A stretch of DNA of 64,000 nucleotides. Source: CAYPTB01 sp964413535 (lineage in GTDB: Bacteria; Planctomycetota; UBA1135; GCA-002686595). The translations under genes and the position numbers were made by a program. Below are positions 32,390 through 41,257 of the stretch, in pieces (within the stretch, counting starts at the first letter, position 1; each line of letters opens with the position of its first letter). Below the pieces are notes generated by a model that saw only the letters and a list, made by a program, of their open reading frames with translations, searched no databases and had not been told where the DNA came from. The stretch spans positions 124,001 to 188,000 of the forward strand of contig CAYPTB010000027.1 in NCBI GenBank assembly GCA_964413535.1, written 5' to 3'.

Positions 32390-33099
32390 AGGATCGGATC
32401 GCGCTCGTCGTGCCCCGACAGGCGTTGGAGACTGGTGACGATCGCAGCGACGGTCGCGTCGTACGGCCGGCGGCCGACGGCGTCGAACGGATGCCTCTCG
32501 ATCTCCTCCCACGCGTGAAGGAGCGCCTGCAAGAGCTCGTAGAAGACGTCCTTCCGGCGCTCGCCTTCCAGCTTACTGAATTCGCCCAGCGCTTCTGCAG
32601 CGGCCCCCCGGACGCTCGGCTCGGCATGGTCGAGCAGTCCGACCAGGCGCGGGAGGGCCACGGCGCTCTGCGTGCGTCCGAGCGCGAGCACGAGGGAGCG
32701 CTCCACGGCCGCGTCCGGCGCGCGCCGCTCGTCGCCGAGCGCCGCGAGGAGCTCAGCCAATCCCTCGTCCTCCATCCGGGCGAGCGCGTTCACGGCCCCG
32801 CAGGCGACCTCGCGGCGCATGTCGAGCAAGCGATCCCGCTCCACCGGTCCGCTGAGATCGCAGTCCCTCACGAAGGCAGCTATGCCGCCCGCGATCGAAC
32901 GCCGGTCCTTGGGACCCGCGGCGTCGAAGCGCGAGTGGAGCTCGGCCACGAGCCCGCGCGCCTTGCCCGGCGGCGCGCGGCGTGCCCGCCCGAGCTCGTC
33001 CACGAGCATGGCGATGACGGGCAGACGGTCCGGGACCTTGTCGGCGCTGGTTCCCGTCGCGGACGCGACGACCAGCGCACACAGGACGTGCGCGAGCAT
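32332..33099 (-). CDS. Exported HEAT-repeat-like protein
   Basis: A 255-residue protein with a signal peptide (about 1-19, ending SATGTSA). The body is helical, with two or three HEAT-like units: AVNALARMEDEGLAELLAALGD, AVERSLVLALGRTQSAVALPRL and PSVRGAAAEALGEFSKL. Such repeats usually bind proteins. It is the first gene of the three-gene overlapping set 30531-33099, so it may be the scaffold for the two membrane-anchored products. The ATG at 33099 follows a GGGAAGG-type ribosome binding site on the minus strand (complement of 33106-33116). Confidence 0.7.
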   Translation of the reverse strand: MLAHVLCALVVASATGTSADKVPDRLPVIAMLVDELGRARRAPPGKARGLVAELHSRFDAAGPKDRRSIAGGIAAFVRDCDLSGPVERDRLLDMRREVACGAVNALARMEDEGLAELLAALGDERRAPDAAVERSLVLALGRTQSAVALPRLVGLLDHAEPSVRGAAAEALGEFSKLEGERRKDVFYELLQALLHAWEEIERHPFDAVGRRPYDATVAAIVTSLQRLSGHDERDPILWQRFWNKHERDDWDELRP

Positions 33100-33244
33100 G
33101 GAAATCCCTTCCCGAAGGCCCGGCGGGCGCTTCCCTTCCTGATGGAGCCGAAAGAGCCGCGCCTTCCTTCCCCGGCAGGGCGGCCGTCGAACGGGCGCCT
33201 CTATCGGCGCGCCGGCCGTCCGCTCTTGTCAGGAACCGGAGGAT

Positions 33245-34117
33245 TCAGCCGGGGCGCCGCTGACCCGCCCGGTAGCGCAGGGTCTCCGCCCGCAGGCGCT
33301 CGCGCACGAGTCGCACCACCGGCCCCGCTGCGCCCGGCAGGGGTCCCGTCACGCCGCGCACCAAGACGACCGGCAGCACGCCGCCCGTCGTGTTGGTGAG
33401 GAACACCTCGCTCGCCCCCCCGAGCCGCGCGCGCTCGATGCGCCCGACGTGCACCGGGAGCTCGCGTCCGCCGAGCGCGGCCGGCTCGCGCGCGAGATCC
33501 GCGAGGATGCGGCCGCGACACGTCCCGGCCAGACAGCCGCGCTCGAGCGCGGGCGTCCACAGCGCTCCGTCGATCACGGCGAAGACGTTCGAGATGGTTC
33601 CCTCGAGGACGTCGTCCGCGTCCGTCAGGAACAGCGCCTCGTAGGCGCCCTGGCGTTGTGCTTCTTCACGCGCAAGAACGTAGGCGACGCGGCTCGACGA
33701 CTTGACGCGTCCGAGCGGGTCGCCGGCGCGTCGGCGCTCCGACGCGAGGGTCACGACGACGCCCGGGTCGGCCGGACGCACCACGTCGCGCGCCGTGACG
33801 GCGAGGGTCGGCGAGCCGCCTTCCGGCCCGCGCGAGAGCGTCAGCCGCAGCGCGAGCGGACCGGGCGCTCGAAGCGCCGCGACGAGGACGCGCAGCGCCT
33901 GCTGCGGATCGCACGGCGGCGGCCATCCGATTCCAAGCTCGCGCGCGCCCTCCTGCATGCGCGCCAGGTGATCCTCGACGAAGTCGAACGAGCCCTCCTC
34001 GAACAGCACGGTCTCGAACACCGAGAGGCCGAGCAGGAAGCCCGCGTCGTCGGCCCGGATCGCGGGCTCGCCGGGCGGGACGATGCGGCCGTCGACGAAC
34101 GCGGCGTAGCTCGCCAT
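33245..34117 (-). CDS. pabC: Class IV aminotransferase, likely aminodeoxychorismate lyase
   Basis: A 290-residue PLP enzyme of fold type IV. The PLP lysine is in GRVKSSSRVAYVLAREEA, and EGTISNVFAV and GRILADLA match the aminodeoxychorismate lyase/branched-chain aminotransferase family. It is TGATG-coupled behind pabB, so aminodeoxychorismate lyase (which removes pyruvate to release p-aminobenzoate for folate) is the best call; D-amino-acid or branched-chain aminotransferase is less likely from context. The start at 34117 shares its A with the pabB stop. Its end lies 145 bases from the HEAT-like gene. Confidence 0.82.
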   Translation of the reverse strand: MASYAAFVDGRIVPPGEPAIRADDAGFLLGLSVFETVLFEEGSFDFVEDHLARMQEGARELGIGWPPPCDPQQALRVLVAALRAPGPLALRLTLSRGPEGGSPTLAVTARDVVRPADPGVVVTLASERRRAGDPLGRVKSSSRVAYVLAREEAQRQGAYEALFLTDADDVLEGTISNVFAVIDGALWTPALERGCLAGTCRGRILADLAREPAALGGRELPVHVGRIERARLGGASEVFLTNTTGGVLPVVLVRGVTGPLPGAAGPVVRLVRERLRAETLRYRAGQRRPG

Positions 34118-35601
34118 CACGGGGCTCCTCGTGCGCCAGCGGGCGCGCTCTCGAACGCGGAGAACAGCGCGGAGGCCTTGGCGAGCGTCTCCTCCTCCTC
34201 CGCGGCGGGATCGGAGGCGAAGGTGATGCCGCCCCCCACGCGGAACGAGACCTCGCCGCCGCCGTCCGCGCACGGGCGCCACAGGAGCGTGCGGATCAGG
34301 ACGTTCCACAGCGCGTGGCCGCGCGTGTCGACGAAGCCGAGCGCGCCGCAGAAGAAACCGCGCCCTTCGCCCTCGAGCTCCGCGATGGCGCGCATGCTCG
34401 CGAGCTTCGGCGCGCCCGTCACGGAGCCGCCGGGGAAGATCGCGTCCAAGACGTCCCACGCGTCGCACTCGTCGCGCGGCTCGGCCACGACGTCGGCCGT
34501 CAGGTGATGCACGCGCGCGTAGCTGCGCAGCGCGGGAAAAGCCTCCACGCGCACGCTGCCGGGCTTCGCCGTGCGCCCGAGGTCGTTGCGCTCGAGGTCG
34601 ACGATCATCGCGAGCTCGGCCCGGTCCTTCGCGCTCGCGAGCAAGCGCTCGGCGCACAGAAGGTCCTCTTTGGGATCGTCGGCGCGCGCGAGCGTGCCCT
34701 TGATCGGTCGCGTGCGCGCGCTGCGCCGTCCGTCCTCCGCCGTGACGAGCTCGAGCAGGAGCTCGGGCGACGAGCACAGGAGCGCGCCCTCCTGCTCGCC
34801 GTCGAAGCGGCAGAAGCCCATGAACGGCGCCGGGTTCGCGGCGCGCAGCGCGCCGTAGAGCTCGAGCGGGTCGCTCGCCGTCTTGCGCGTGAAGCGATGC
34901 GCGAGGTTCGCCTGGTAGAAGTCGCCGCGGGCGATCGCCGCGCGAACGCGCTCGATGCGCTCGCGGTGCACCGCGGGCGGAGTGTGGCGGACGAGCGGAC
35001 CGAGCCCCGACGCGGCGCGTTCGGACCGGCCGCCCGCCTGGGGCCAAGGCGCCGCCAGGAGCTCGCACAGCTCCGCGCGGCGCTCCGCGACGGAGGGACG
35101 GTCGTCGCCCGGGTCTTCGCCCAGCACGAGCCACGCGCGGCGGCGCTCGAGGTCGATCACCACGAAGTCGGTGTACAGCCCTCCGACGACGAGCGGGAAG
35201 CCCCACGGCTCGGGCGGGAGCTCCTGCGCTTCGCCGTGCACGCCGAGATCGTAGGCGAGCGCCCCCGCGAATCCGCCGTGGAACGGACCCGGCACGCTCT
35301 CGGTCGCGCCGGGCTCGAGGCGCTCGGCCCACGCTCGCAGCTCCCGCGTGGTCTGCGGCGGTTGGCCGGCGAGGGGATCGAAGGCCACCAGACCGAAGCG
35401 GCGCGGGAAGCCCGCCGCGCTGTCCAGGCACAGCGGCCGGCGACGCGCGGCGAGCCGCGTGAGCACGCTGAAGGCGTCGGGAGCGCCGTCCTGCGCGCTG
35501 CCCCCGCGCTTCCCCGCAACGTTCCCCGGAACGTCTCCCACGGCGAGCGCGGCAGCGTCGAGCTCGAACACGCGCGGCCGAAAGCTCAGGGTCCGTGCCA
35601 T
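34117..35601 (-). CDS. pabB: Aminodeoxychorismate synthase component I
   Basis: PabB makes 4-amino-4-deoxychorismate from chorismate and ammonia or glutamine nitrogen (with PabA). The 494-residue product has the chorismate-binding core: GDFYQANLAHRF, TRPIKGTLARADDP, DLERNDLGR and PGGSVTGAPKLASM. The PIKGT lysine is the mark that separates PabB from anthranilate synthase (TrpE has PIAGT). pabA is not seen in the window. The ATG at 35601 lies in a CCATGG palindrome that also holds the ATG of the divergent MFS gene. Coupled to pabC by a TGATG overlap. Confidence 0.9.
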   Translation of the reverse strand: MARTLSFRPRVFELDAAALAVGDVPGNVAGKRGGSAQDGAPDAFSVLTRLAARRRPLCLDSAAGFPRRFGLVAFDPLAGQPPQTTRELRAWAERLEPGATESVPGPFHGGFAGALAYDLGVHGEAQELPPEPWGFPLVVGGLYTDFVVIDLERRRAWLVLGEDPGDDRPSVAERRAELCELLAAPWPQAGGRSERAASGLGPLVRHTPPAVHRERIERVRAAIARGDFYQANLAHRFTRKTASDPLELYGALRAANPAPFMGFCRFDGEQEGALLCSSPELLLELVTAEDGRRSARTRPIKGTLARADDPKEDLLCAERLLASAKDRAELAMIVDLERNDLGRTAKPGSVRVEAFPALRSYARVHHLTADVVAEPRDECDAWDVLDAIFPGGSVTGAPKLASMRAIAELEGEGRGFFCGALGFVDTRGHALWNVLIRTLLWRPCADGGGEVSFRVGGGITFASDPAAEEEETLAKASALFSAFESAPAGARGAP

Positions 35602-36988
35602 GGCGGGGGCGAGACCATATAAGGTCGCGGTGCGCGACGACAAACCCCGCTCCGTCCTGGGCCTGGTGTTCCTGACGGTGTTCCTCGACATCGTCGGGTT
35701 CTCCGTCCTCTTCCCGATCTTCCCGGCCCTGCTCGAGCACTACCTCGCGGTCGAGGGCGAAGCGAGCGCGCTCGGTCGCCTGACCGCTTTCCTGCGCGGC
35801 CTGGTCGGGAACGGCGGAAGCGACGGGAAGGGCGACGACTCGCTGGCCGTCGCGACGCTCTTCGGCGGCATCCTCGGCTCGCTCTACGGCGGACTGCAGT
35901 TCGTCTTCTCCGTCGTGTGGGGCGGGCTCTCCGATCGCATCGGCCGCAGACCCACGCTGCTCGTGACGCTCACCGGCACCGCCGCGGCCTACGTGCTGTG
36001 GACCTTCGCGGGGAGCTTCGGCGTGCTCGTGCTCTCGCGCGTCGTCGCGGGGATCATGGCGGGCAACATCTCGACCGCGTCGGCGGCCGTGGCGGACAGC
36101 ACCACGGGCTCCAAGCGCGCGGCCGGCATGGGGATCGTCGGGATGGCGATCGGACTCGGCTTCGTCTTCGGTCCCGCGCTGGGTGCGCTCACGGCGGGCT
36201 GGAAGCTCGACGGTGCGACGAGCGGAGCCGTGTTCGCGCTCAACCCCTTCTCGGGCTGCGCGCTCGCGTCGCTCGCGATCGCCCTCTGCAACCTCGTGTG
36301 GGTGGCGACGCGCTTCCCCGAAACCCTCGCGCCGAAGAGCCGCGGCGCCGGCGCGGAGCTGCGCACGCTGCACCCGTTCGCGCGCCTCGGCACGCTCGGC
36401 TTCCCGGGCGTGAAGCGCGCGAACGTCGTCTACCTGTGCTACTACGCCGTGTTCAGCGCGATGGAGTTCACGCTCGTGTTCCTCGCCGCGGAGCGCTTCG
36501 GCTTCGGAGCGCGCGAGAACGCCGCGATGTTCGTCTTCGTCGGCGTCGTGATCGCGCTCGTCCAGGGCGGCGTCGTGCGGCGCCTGGCGCCCAAGCGCGG
36601 CGAGAAGAACCTGGCCGTCACGGGGCTCGCGCTGACCGTGCCCGGCATCGCCGCCATCGGTTTCGCGGGCTCGCTCACCGTGTTCTACCTCGGCCTGTTC
36701 CTCATGGCGGTCGGCAGCGCGCTCGCGTCCCCGTGCCTGAGCTCGCTCGTTTCGCGCTACACGCCCGCCGACCGCCAGGGACTCTCGCAGGGAGTGCTGC
36801 GCTCGATGGGCTCCCTGGCCCGCGCCGCCGGTCCGATCCTGGGGGGTCTGGCCTACTGGAGCCTGGGGAGCGCGGCGCCCTACTACATCGGGGCGGCCTG
36901 CCTCCTCGTTCCCCTGGGCCTCGCGCGGGCGCTCCCCCCCGTTCCGGCCGCGGAGGGTGCCGCCACCGTGCCGAGCCACACGAACTGA
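35600..36988 (+). CDS. MFS transporter, TetA-like
   Basis: A 462-residue protein with twelve membrane helices and a long loop after helix 1. Motif A, GLSDRIGRRPTLL, after helix 2 and the SRVVAGIMAGNISTASAAVAD segment in helices 4-5 mark the TetA/DHA-type major facilitator branch. It would move a drug or metabolite by proton exchange across the inner membrane; the substrate is unknown. The ATG at 35600 overlaps the divergent pabB start; a GTG at 35630 with AAGG upstream is an alternative start and would relieve the overlap. The end is a Pro/Ala-rich tail. Confidence 0.83.
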   Translation: MAGARPYKVAVRDDKPRSVLGLVFLTVFLDIVGFSVLFPIFPALLEHYLAVEGEASALGRLTAFLRGLVGNGGSDGKGDDSLAVATLFGGILGSLYGGLQFVFSVVWGGLSDRIGRRPTLLVTLTGTAAAYVLWTFAGSFGVLVLSRVVAGIMAGNISTASAAVADSTTGSKRAAGMGIVGMAIGLGFVFGPALGALTAGWKLDGATSGAVFALNPFSGCALASLAIALCNLVWVATRFPETLAPKSRGAGAELRTLHPFARLGTLGFPGVKRANVVYLCYYAVFSAMEFTLVFLAAERFGFGARENAAMFVFVGVVIALVQGGVVRRLAPKRGEKNLAVTGLALTVPGIAAIGFAGSLTVFYLGLFLMAVGSALASPCLSSLVSRYTPADRQGLSQGVLRSMGSLARAAGPILGGLAYWSLGSAAPYYIGAACLLVPLGLARALPPVPAAEGAATVPSHTN

Positions 36989-37043
36989 AGCTTCGGGACC
37001 CGCGTGCCCGATAGGGGGAGGCGGAACGGAGGATCGATCGACC

Positions 37044-37439
37044 ATGGAACGACTGTGCATTCCTTTCCTCGTCGTCGCGGCATTCGTCGGCGCGAGCGCT
37101 CTCACGCACGGGCAGGACGCGAAGGCTTCGCTCGAGGGGCAGGTCCTCTTGCTGCGCGAGGACGTCGCCGCCCTGCGCACCGAGCTCGACCTGACGCGCG
37201 CGCTGCTCGACGAGACGGTGAGCTACCTCGAGCGCCGCTCGAAGGCCGCCGCCGAGCTCGCGCGGGTCCTGTCCGCCTCGGAGGAGGCGGGCTTCACCTT
37301 CGGCATCAACCCGAACTCGCGCGAGATCCTGCTCGCGGGCTGGCGCAAGGAGCTCGCCGACCGCCAGAAGGGCGTCCCGGGCGCGCCCCCGCCTGCGCCC
37401 GCCGACGCGCCGGTTCGGCGCGGCTCGACGCGCCGCTGA
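37044..37439 (+). CDS. Small exported coiled-coil protein
   Basis: ATG 37044 gives 131 residues. A signal peptide (about 1-23, ending ALTHGQ) is followed by a heptad-rich helix (about 29-80, with LLLREDVAALRTELDLTRALLDE split here as LLLREDVAALRTEL and DLTRALLDE), then a GFTFGINPNSREILL stretch and a Pro/Ala-rich tail. The last six codons run into a 25-bp tandem repeat, so the C-terminus may vary between strains. No family recognised. The gene starts 55 bases after the MFS stop, with GGAGGATCG upstream. Confidence 0.6.
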   Translation: MERLCIPFLVVAAFVGASALTHGQDAKASLEGQVLLLREDVAALRTELDLTRALLDETVSYLERRSKAAAELARVLSASEEAGFTFGINPNSREILLAGWRKELADRQKGVPGAPPPAPADAPVRRGSTRR

Positions 37440-37495
37440 TCGGCCCGGCTCGACTCGCCGCTGATCGGCGCGGCTCGACGCGCCGCCAAGCGGAA
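37421..37495 (+). repeat. 25-bp tandem repeat, about 2.7 copies, across a stop codon
   Basis: Units begin at 37421, 37446 and 37471 with CGGCTCGAC. The first two agree at 23 of 25 positions; the third matches over its first 16. The stop codon of the small coiled-coil protein lies inside unit 1. The repeat ends about 45 bases before the xerC start. Confidence 0.85.
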
Positions 37496-37539
37496 CTCCC
37501 GGCTTCTCCCGAGCCGGCTCGCGCGGCACTCTGCCTGTC

Positions 37540-38466
37540 ATGCGCGAGCACGTCCGCGGCTTCCTGAGCGAGCTCGCCCATGCGCGCGGCGCGTCGCCGC
37601 ACACGTTGCGCGCCTATGGGCGCGACCTCGAGGAGTTCGCCGCCTTCCTCGACGCGCGCGAGATCGACGATCCGACGCGCGTCGACGCGCACGTGCTGCG
37701 CGCCTTCCTGGCTGAGCTCGACGAGCGTGGGCAACGGCGTCCGCACCGCGAGCGCGAGCACCTCTCGCGCGGCACGATCCAGCGCAAGCTCTCCGCCGTG
37801 CGCTCCCTGTTCCGCCACCTCGAGGCGCGCGGCGTCGTCGACGGGCACCCCGCGACCGGGCTGCGCCGCACGCGCCGCACGCGTCCCCTGCCCGTCTGCC
37901 TCGACCGCGCCGAAGTCGAGGCGCTGCTCGCCGCTCCCGATCCCACGACTCCGTTCGGGCTGCGCGACCGCGCCCTGCTCGAGGTCATGTACTCGGGCGG
38001 CACGCGCGCCGCCGAGACCGTCGGCCTCGACCGCGCGGACCTCGCGCTCGACGCCACGGGCGGCGTCGCGCGCGTGCGCGGCAAGGGCAAGAAGGAGCGG
38101 CTCGCCGCGCTCGGGAGCCACGCCTGTCGCGCCCTCGCGGACTACCTCTCCGATCCGCGGCGCCCAGAATCCAAGGCGCGCGACAAGGACGCCGTGTTCC
38201 TGAACAAGGACGGCGGCCGGCTCACCACGCGCTCGCTCGGCCGGATCGTCGAGCGTGCGGTCCTCGCGGCCGGGATCACCCGTCCGGCGTCGCCGCACAC
38301 GCTGCGGCACAGCTTCGCGACCCACCTGCTCGACAACGGCTGCGACCTGCGCGCCGTCCAGGAGCTCCTGGGCCACGCCCACCTCGTCACGACGCAGATC
38401 TACACGCACGTGTCCGTCGAGCGACTGCGCGAGGTGTACGAGAAGGCCCACCCGCGCGCGGAGTGA
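37540..38466 (+). CDS. xerC: Tyrosine recombinase, XerC-like
   Basis: A 308-residue site-specific recombinase. The N-terminal SAM-like domain (about 1-95) has SPHTLRAYGRDLEEFAAFL. The catalytic domain has the R-K-H-R-H-Y set: Arg in SGGTRAAE, Lys in GKGKKER, HTLRHSFATHLL (His and Arg), GHAHLVTTQIYTH (His, then Tyr nucleophile). XerC with XerD resolves chromosome dimers at dif. Size and motifs fit the chromosomal housekeeping enzyme better than a phage integrase. The usual GLR after SG is GGTR here, a small change. No attachment sites were found around it. Confidence 0.87.
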   Translation: MREHVRGFLSELAHARGASPHTLRAYGRDLEEFAAFLDAREIDDPTRVDAHVLRAFLAELDERGQRRPHREREHLSRGTIQRKLSAVRSLFRHLEARGVVDGHPATGLRRTRRTRPLPVCLDRAEVEALLAAPDPTTPFGLRDRALLEVMYSGGTRAAETVGLDRADLALDATGGVARVRGKGKKERLAALGSHACRALADYLSDPRRPESKARDKDAVFLNKDGGRLTTRSLGRIVERAVLAAGITRPASPHTLRHSFATHLLDNGCDLRAVQELLGHAHLVTTQIYTHVSVERLREVYEKAHPRAE

Positions 38467-38539
38467 AGGGCTTGGGAAGCGGAGCCCTGATCTGCTATCT
38501 ATCGCGCCCTCCGGCAGGCCTTCGACGCCCGCTCCACCC

Positions 38540-39301
38540 ATGACCGAGCTCTCCGCGACCGCGGTCCCATCCGGCGCCCGCCGCAGTCCCCACCTGCCGG
38601 CCTGGCTGTGGCTCTGGCTGCCGCTCGTCCTCGTCTTCGCGCAGCCCGTCCTGGTCCTCGCGGCCCCCGACTTCTACGAGAGCTGGATCGGCTCCGAGCT
38701 CGGGCTGGTGCAGAACCTGACGATCGTCTTCCTCGTCGTGGCCATCGCGGCCGCCCTGCGCCTGCGCAGCCTGCGCGAGCGCGTGGCGAGCCGCTGGTTC
38801 GGACCCTTCTGCGCGGTGATGGCGCTCGGGTGCTTGTTCTTCGCCGGCGAGGAGGCGAGCTGGGGACAGCACTGGTTCGGCTTCGCTCCGCCCGAGTACG
38901 TCGCCGCGCGCAACGACCAAGCCGAGTTCAACCTGCACAACGACTCGGTCCTCGGACCGCTGCTCGACTCGTTCCCGCGCACGCTGCTCACGCTCGCGGC
39001 GCTCGTCGGCGGCATCCTCGTCCCGTTCACCCGCCGGCGGCGCGACGTGCGCCCCGACTTCGCGAGCGCGAGCCCGCTCGGCTGGCTGTGGCCGACCGCC
39101 GCGTGCCTCCCGGTGGCCGTGCTCGCCGTGACCGTGACCTTGCCCGAGAAGGTCGCGAAGAGGTTCGTGGACGACCCGCCGGAAGTGTTCGACATGGGCG
39201 AGACGAAGGAGCTCCTCCTGGCGCTGTTCCTGATGCTGTACCTGATCGTGCTCCTGCGCGAGCTCCGGCTCCGCACGCCGCACGAGGAACGAGCCGCCTG
39301 A
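38540..39301 (+). CDS. Membrane protein of unknown function with EEASWGQ motif
   Basis: ATG 38540 gives 253 residues with six hydrophobic helices. A conserved-looking motif, GEEASWGQHWFGF, lies after helix 3; related EExSWGQ sequences occur in a group of bacterial integral membrane proteins of unknown function, often beside glycosyltransferase genes. The next gene is a GT4 glycosyltransferase that starts about 20 bases on, so a role in glycan assembly is plausible but unproven. The start is preceded by a 73-base gap from xerC. Confidence 0.65.
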   Translation: MTELSATAVPSGARRSPHLPAWLWLWLPLVLVFAQPVLVLAAPDFYESWIGSELGLVQNLTIVFLVVAIAAALRLRSLRERVASRWFGPFCAVMALGCLFFAGEEASWGQHWFGFAPPEYVAARNDQAEFNLHNDSVLGPLLDSFPRTLLTLAALVGGILVPFTRRRRDVRPDFASASPLGWLWPTAACLPVAVLAVTVTLPEKVAKRFVDDPPEVFDMGETKELLLALFLMLYLIVLLRELRLRTPHEERAA

Positions 39302-39321
39302 TCCCGCGCGCCCCCCTGAGA

Positions 39322-40434
39322 GTGGTGCTCTTCGACTCGATCCGCACCTGGGGCGGCGGCGAGAAGTGGTGCGTGGAGACGGCGACGGCACTCCGCGCGC
39401 GCGGACACGCCGTCGCGATCGCGTGCGCGCGGGGCTCGGCGCTCCTGGAGCGCGCACGCGATCGCAACCTCGAGACGTTCGTCCTCGCGCGCCCTCCGTT
39501 CGGGGCTCTCCTACTGGCGCGCTACCTCGCGCGCGCACCATTCGAACTCGTCGTCGCGAACGTCGGGCGCGACGTGCGCCTCGGCGCGGCGGCCTGCGCC
39601 CTCTCCGGCGCGCGCCTCCTCCAACGCCGCGGCATCGCCCGCCCGCTCAAGCGCGATCCGCTGCACCGTTTCCTCTACCGCCGCTCCGTGCGGCGGATCG
39701 TCGCGAACTGCGAGGCGATCCGCGCGCGCCTGCTCGAGGGCGCCCTATTCCTCGATCCCGCGCGCGTGGTCGTCGTGCCCAACGCGGTCGAGCTCCCCGG
39801 TCCCGAGGCCGTGCCGGAGATCGCGCGCGTGCGCGCGGAACTCGGCATCGAGGCGTCGGCGCCGCTCGTCGGCGCCGTCGGTCGCTTGTCGCCGATGAAG
39901 GGGCTCCGACACCTCGTCGAGGCCTGGGCTTCGATGCGCGCGGACGCCTCGGCCGATTCGGCCGCCGGGCGGGCGCACCTGCTCCTCGTCGGCGAGGGCG
40001 AACTCGCAGCCGAGCTCAGGACCGACGTCGCCGCGCGCGGGCTCCCGGCCTCCGTGCACCTCACGGGCTTTCGCCGCGACGCGGCCGCGATCCTGGCCGG
40101 CCTCGATCTACTCGTCGTCCCGTCCGTGCGGGACGAGGGCGCGAGCAACACGCTGCTCGAAGCGATGGCGCACGGCCGGCCGGCGATCGTGACCCGTTGT
40201 GGCGGCCTACCCGAGACGGTGGGCGAAGGCGTCGGCGGCCTCGTCGTGCCGCCGGGAGATGCCGAAGCGCTCGCCGCCGCGCTCACGCGTCTCTTGTCGC
40301 GCCCGGAGGAACGGCTGACGCTCGGCCGCTGTGCGCGCGAACGCGCCCGCGAACGCCACGCGCCGGACGTGGTGGCTGCTCGCTGGGAAGAGTTGCTCGC
40401 CGAAGTCGCCGCAGAAGACCGACCGGGCGCGTGA
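39322..40434 (+). CDS. GT4 family glycosyltransferase
   Basis: GTG 39322 gives 370 residues (a CTG 24 bases earlier, overlapping the previous stop, is an alternative). The GT-B fold begins VVLFDSIRTWGGGEKW and the C-terminal half has the donor site: VGAVGRLSPMKGLRHL, LLLVGEGELAAELR and EGASNTLLEAMAHGRPAIVT, where Glu is the GT4 E-x7-E motif. It would add a sugar from a nucleotide donor to a lipid-linked glycan inside the cell. First transferase of the surface-polysaccharide cluster on this strand. Convergent with the beta-barrel gene. Confidence 0.85.
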   Translation: MVLFDSIRTWGGGEKWCVETATALRARGHAVAIACARGSALLERARDRNLETFVLARPPFGALLLARYLARAPFELVVANVGRDVRLGAAACALSGARLLQRRGIARPLKRDPLHRFLYRRSVRRIVANCEAIRARLLEGALFLDPARVVVVPNAVELPGPEAVPEIARVRAELGIEASAPLVGAVGRLSPMKGLRHLVEAWASMRADASADSAAGRAHLLLVGEGELAAELRTDVAARGLPASVHLTGFRRDAAAILAGLDLLVVPSVRDEGASNTLLEAMAHGRPAIVTRCGGLPETVGEGVGGLVVPPGDAEALAAALTRLLSRPEERLTLGRCARERARERHAPDVVAARWEELLAEVAAEDRPGA

Positions 40435-40443
40435 GGCCACGGA

Positions 40444-40463
40444 GCCTTCCCGTTTCAGAAGGC
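40444..40463. terminator. Possible bidirectional hairpin between convergent genes
   Basis: GCCTTC and GAAGGC pair around an 8-base loop that holds TTT, between the ends of the GT4 gene and the beta-barrel gene, overlapping the latter's stop codon. Weak by itself, but it is the only hairpin in this 20-base gap. Confidence 0.3.
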
Positions 40464-41078
40464 GAAGCCCAAGAAACCGGCGATCTGCGTGTATCTCCCG
40501 TCGATATCGATGCCCGCGATCTCGAAGTCCTCGGGAAAGACCGCGCGCAGATCGATGCCGAGGACCAAGTGCTCGGCCAGGACGAAGCGGACACCTCCGT
40601 GCGCGTAGACGCCCAGGGTCGAATCGTCCTCCGAAGCCGAGCTTCCGTTGAGACTCACGTCCAGATCTCCGCGCAGGTACGTCGCCCCCGCACCCACGTA
40701 GGGAACGACGGGACTGCGAGCCGGATGGAGGATCGGCACTTGAACTCCCACGTAGATTTCGTCCACGCTCACGTCCACGTCGAAGTTGCCGAACCCCGGT
40801 GCGAATTCCTCATCGTCCTCGGAGGAATGCTGGAAGCCCACCGTCAAACCTGCATGGGCCGTGGGCGAGTAGTAGCCGGTGTACTCGACCCCGAACGCGG
40901 TCTGGTCCTCGACCGGAGCGAACTCGTCCTCGTCGAACGTGCGCGCCCCGACGATCACGCCAAGATGTTGAATGGCGCTCGCGCCGGAAGTCGGCGCGTC
41001 CGGAAGCGGCCCGATCGTCGCGCAGGACGTGAACACGACGAGGAAGACCAGGGAAAGAATGCGTGCGAGCTGATCCAT
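40455..41078 (-). CDS. Outer-membrane beta-barrel-like protein
   Basis: ATG 41078 has a GGGAGG ribosome binding site 8 bases upstream (complement of 41086-41091), which fixes the start over another ATG at 41093. The 207-residue product has a signal with a lipobox-like VVFTSC (about 14-19) and then alternating strands rich in aromatic and glycine residues: AFGVEYTGYYSP, HAGLTVGFQHSS, DEIYVGVQVPIL, VPYVGAGATYL, GVYAHGGVRFVL, and QIAGFLGFAF at the end. A final Phe is typical of outer-membrane barrels. Eight or so strands suggest an OmpW/OmpX-size barrel, facing the outside; function unknown. Confidence 0.75.
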   Translation of the reverse strand: MDQLARILSLVFLVVFTSCATIGPLPDAPTSGASAIQHLGVIVGARTFDEDEFAPVEDQTAFGVEYTGYYSPTAHAGLTVGFQHSSEDDEEFAPGFGNFDVDVSVDEIYVGVQVPILHPARSPVVPYVGAGATYLRGDLDVSLNGSSASEDDSTLGVYAHGGVRFVLAEHLVLGIDLRAVFPEDFEIAGIDIDGRYTQIAGFLGFAF

Positions 41079-41257
41079 GTGCGAACCTCCCATTGACTGC
41101 GGATCGCCGAACGGCGTCGGCTCTCGATCGGTCCGGAGCGATCCTGCGCCCCGCGCTCGAGAAAAGCGCCCCGTCTCGGTCCCCTCCCTCCGAGCGCGGC
41201 GAACGATAGGGATCGAGAGCGATCCTGTCCAACTACGGACGGTCGGCGACCACGTGT

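Noticed and set aside
33245..37180. A 1311-codon open frame on the minus strand.
   Set aside because: It joins the true pabC frame to antisense sequence of pabB and the MFS gene; GC-rich codon use keeps such frames open. Only the pabC part has family motifs.
37540..38466. XerC-like gene as a sign of an integrated element.
   Set aside because: Size and motifs fit the chromosomal enzyme, neighbours have normal G+C, and no direct-repeat ends were found.
39298..39324. CTG start with a 4-base overlap for the GT4 gene at 39322.
   Set aside because: CTG starts are rare; the GTG codons at 39322 and 39325 begin exactly at the first strand of the fold.
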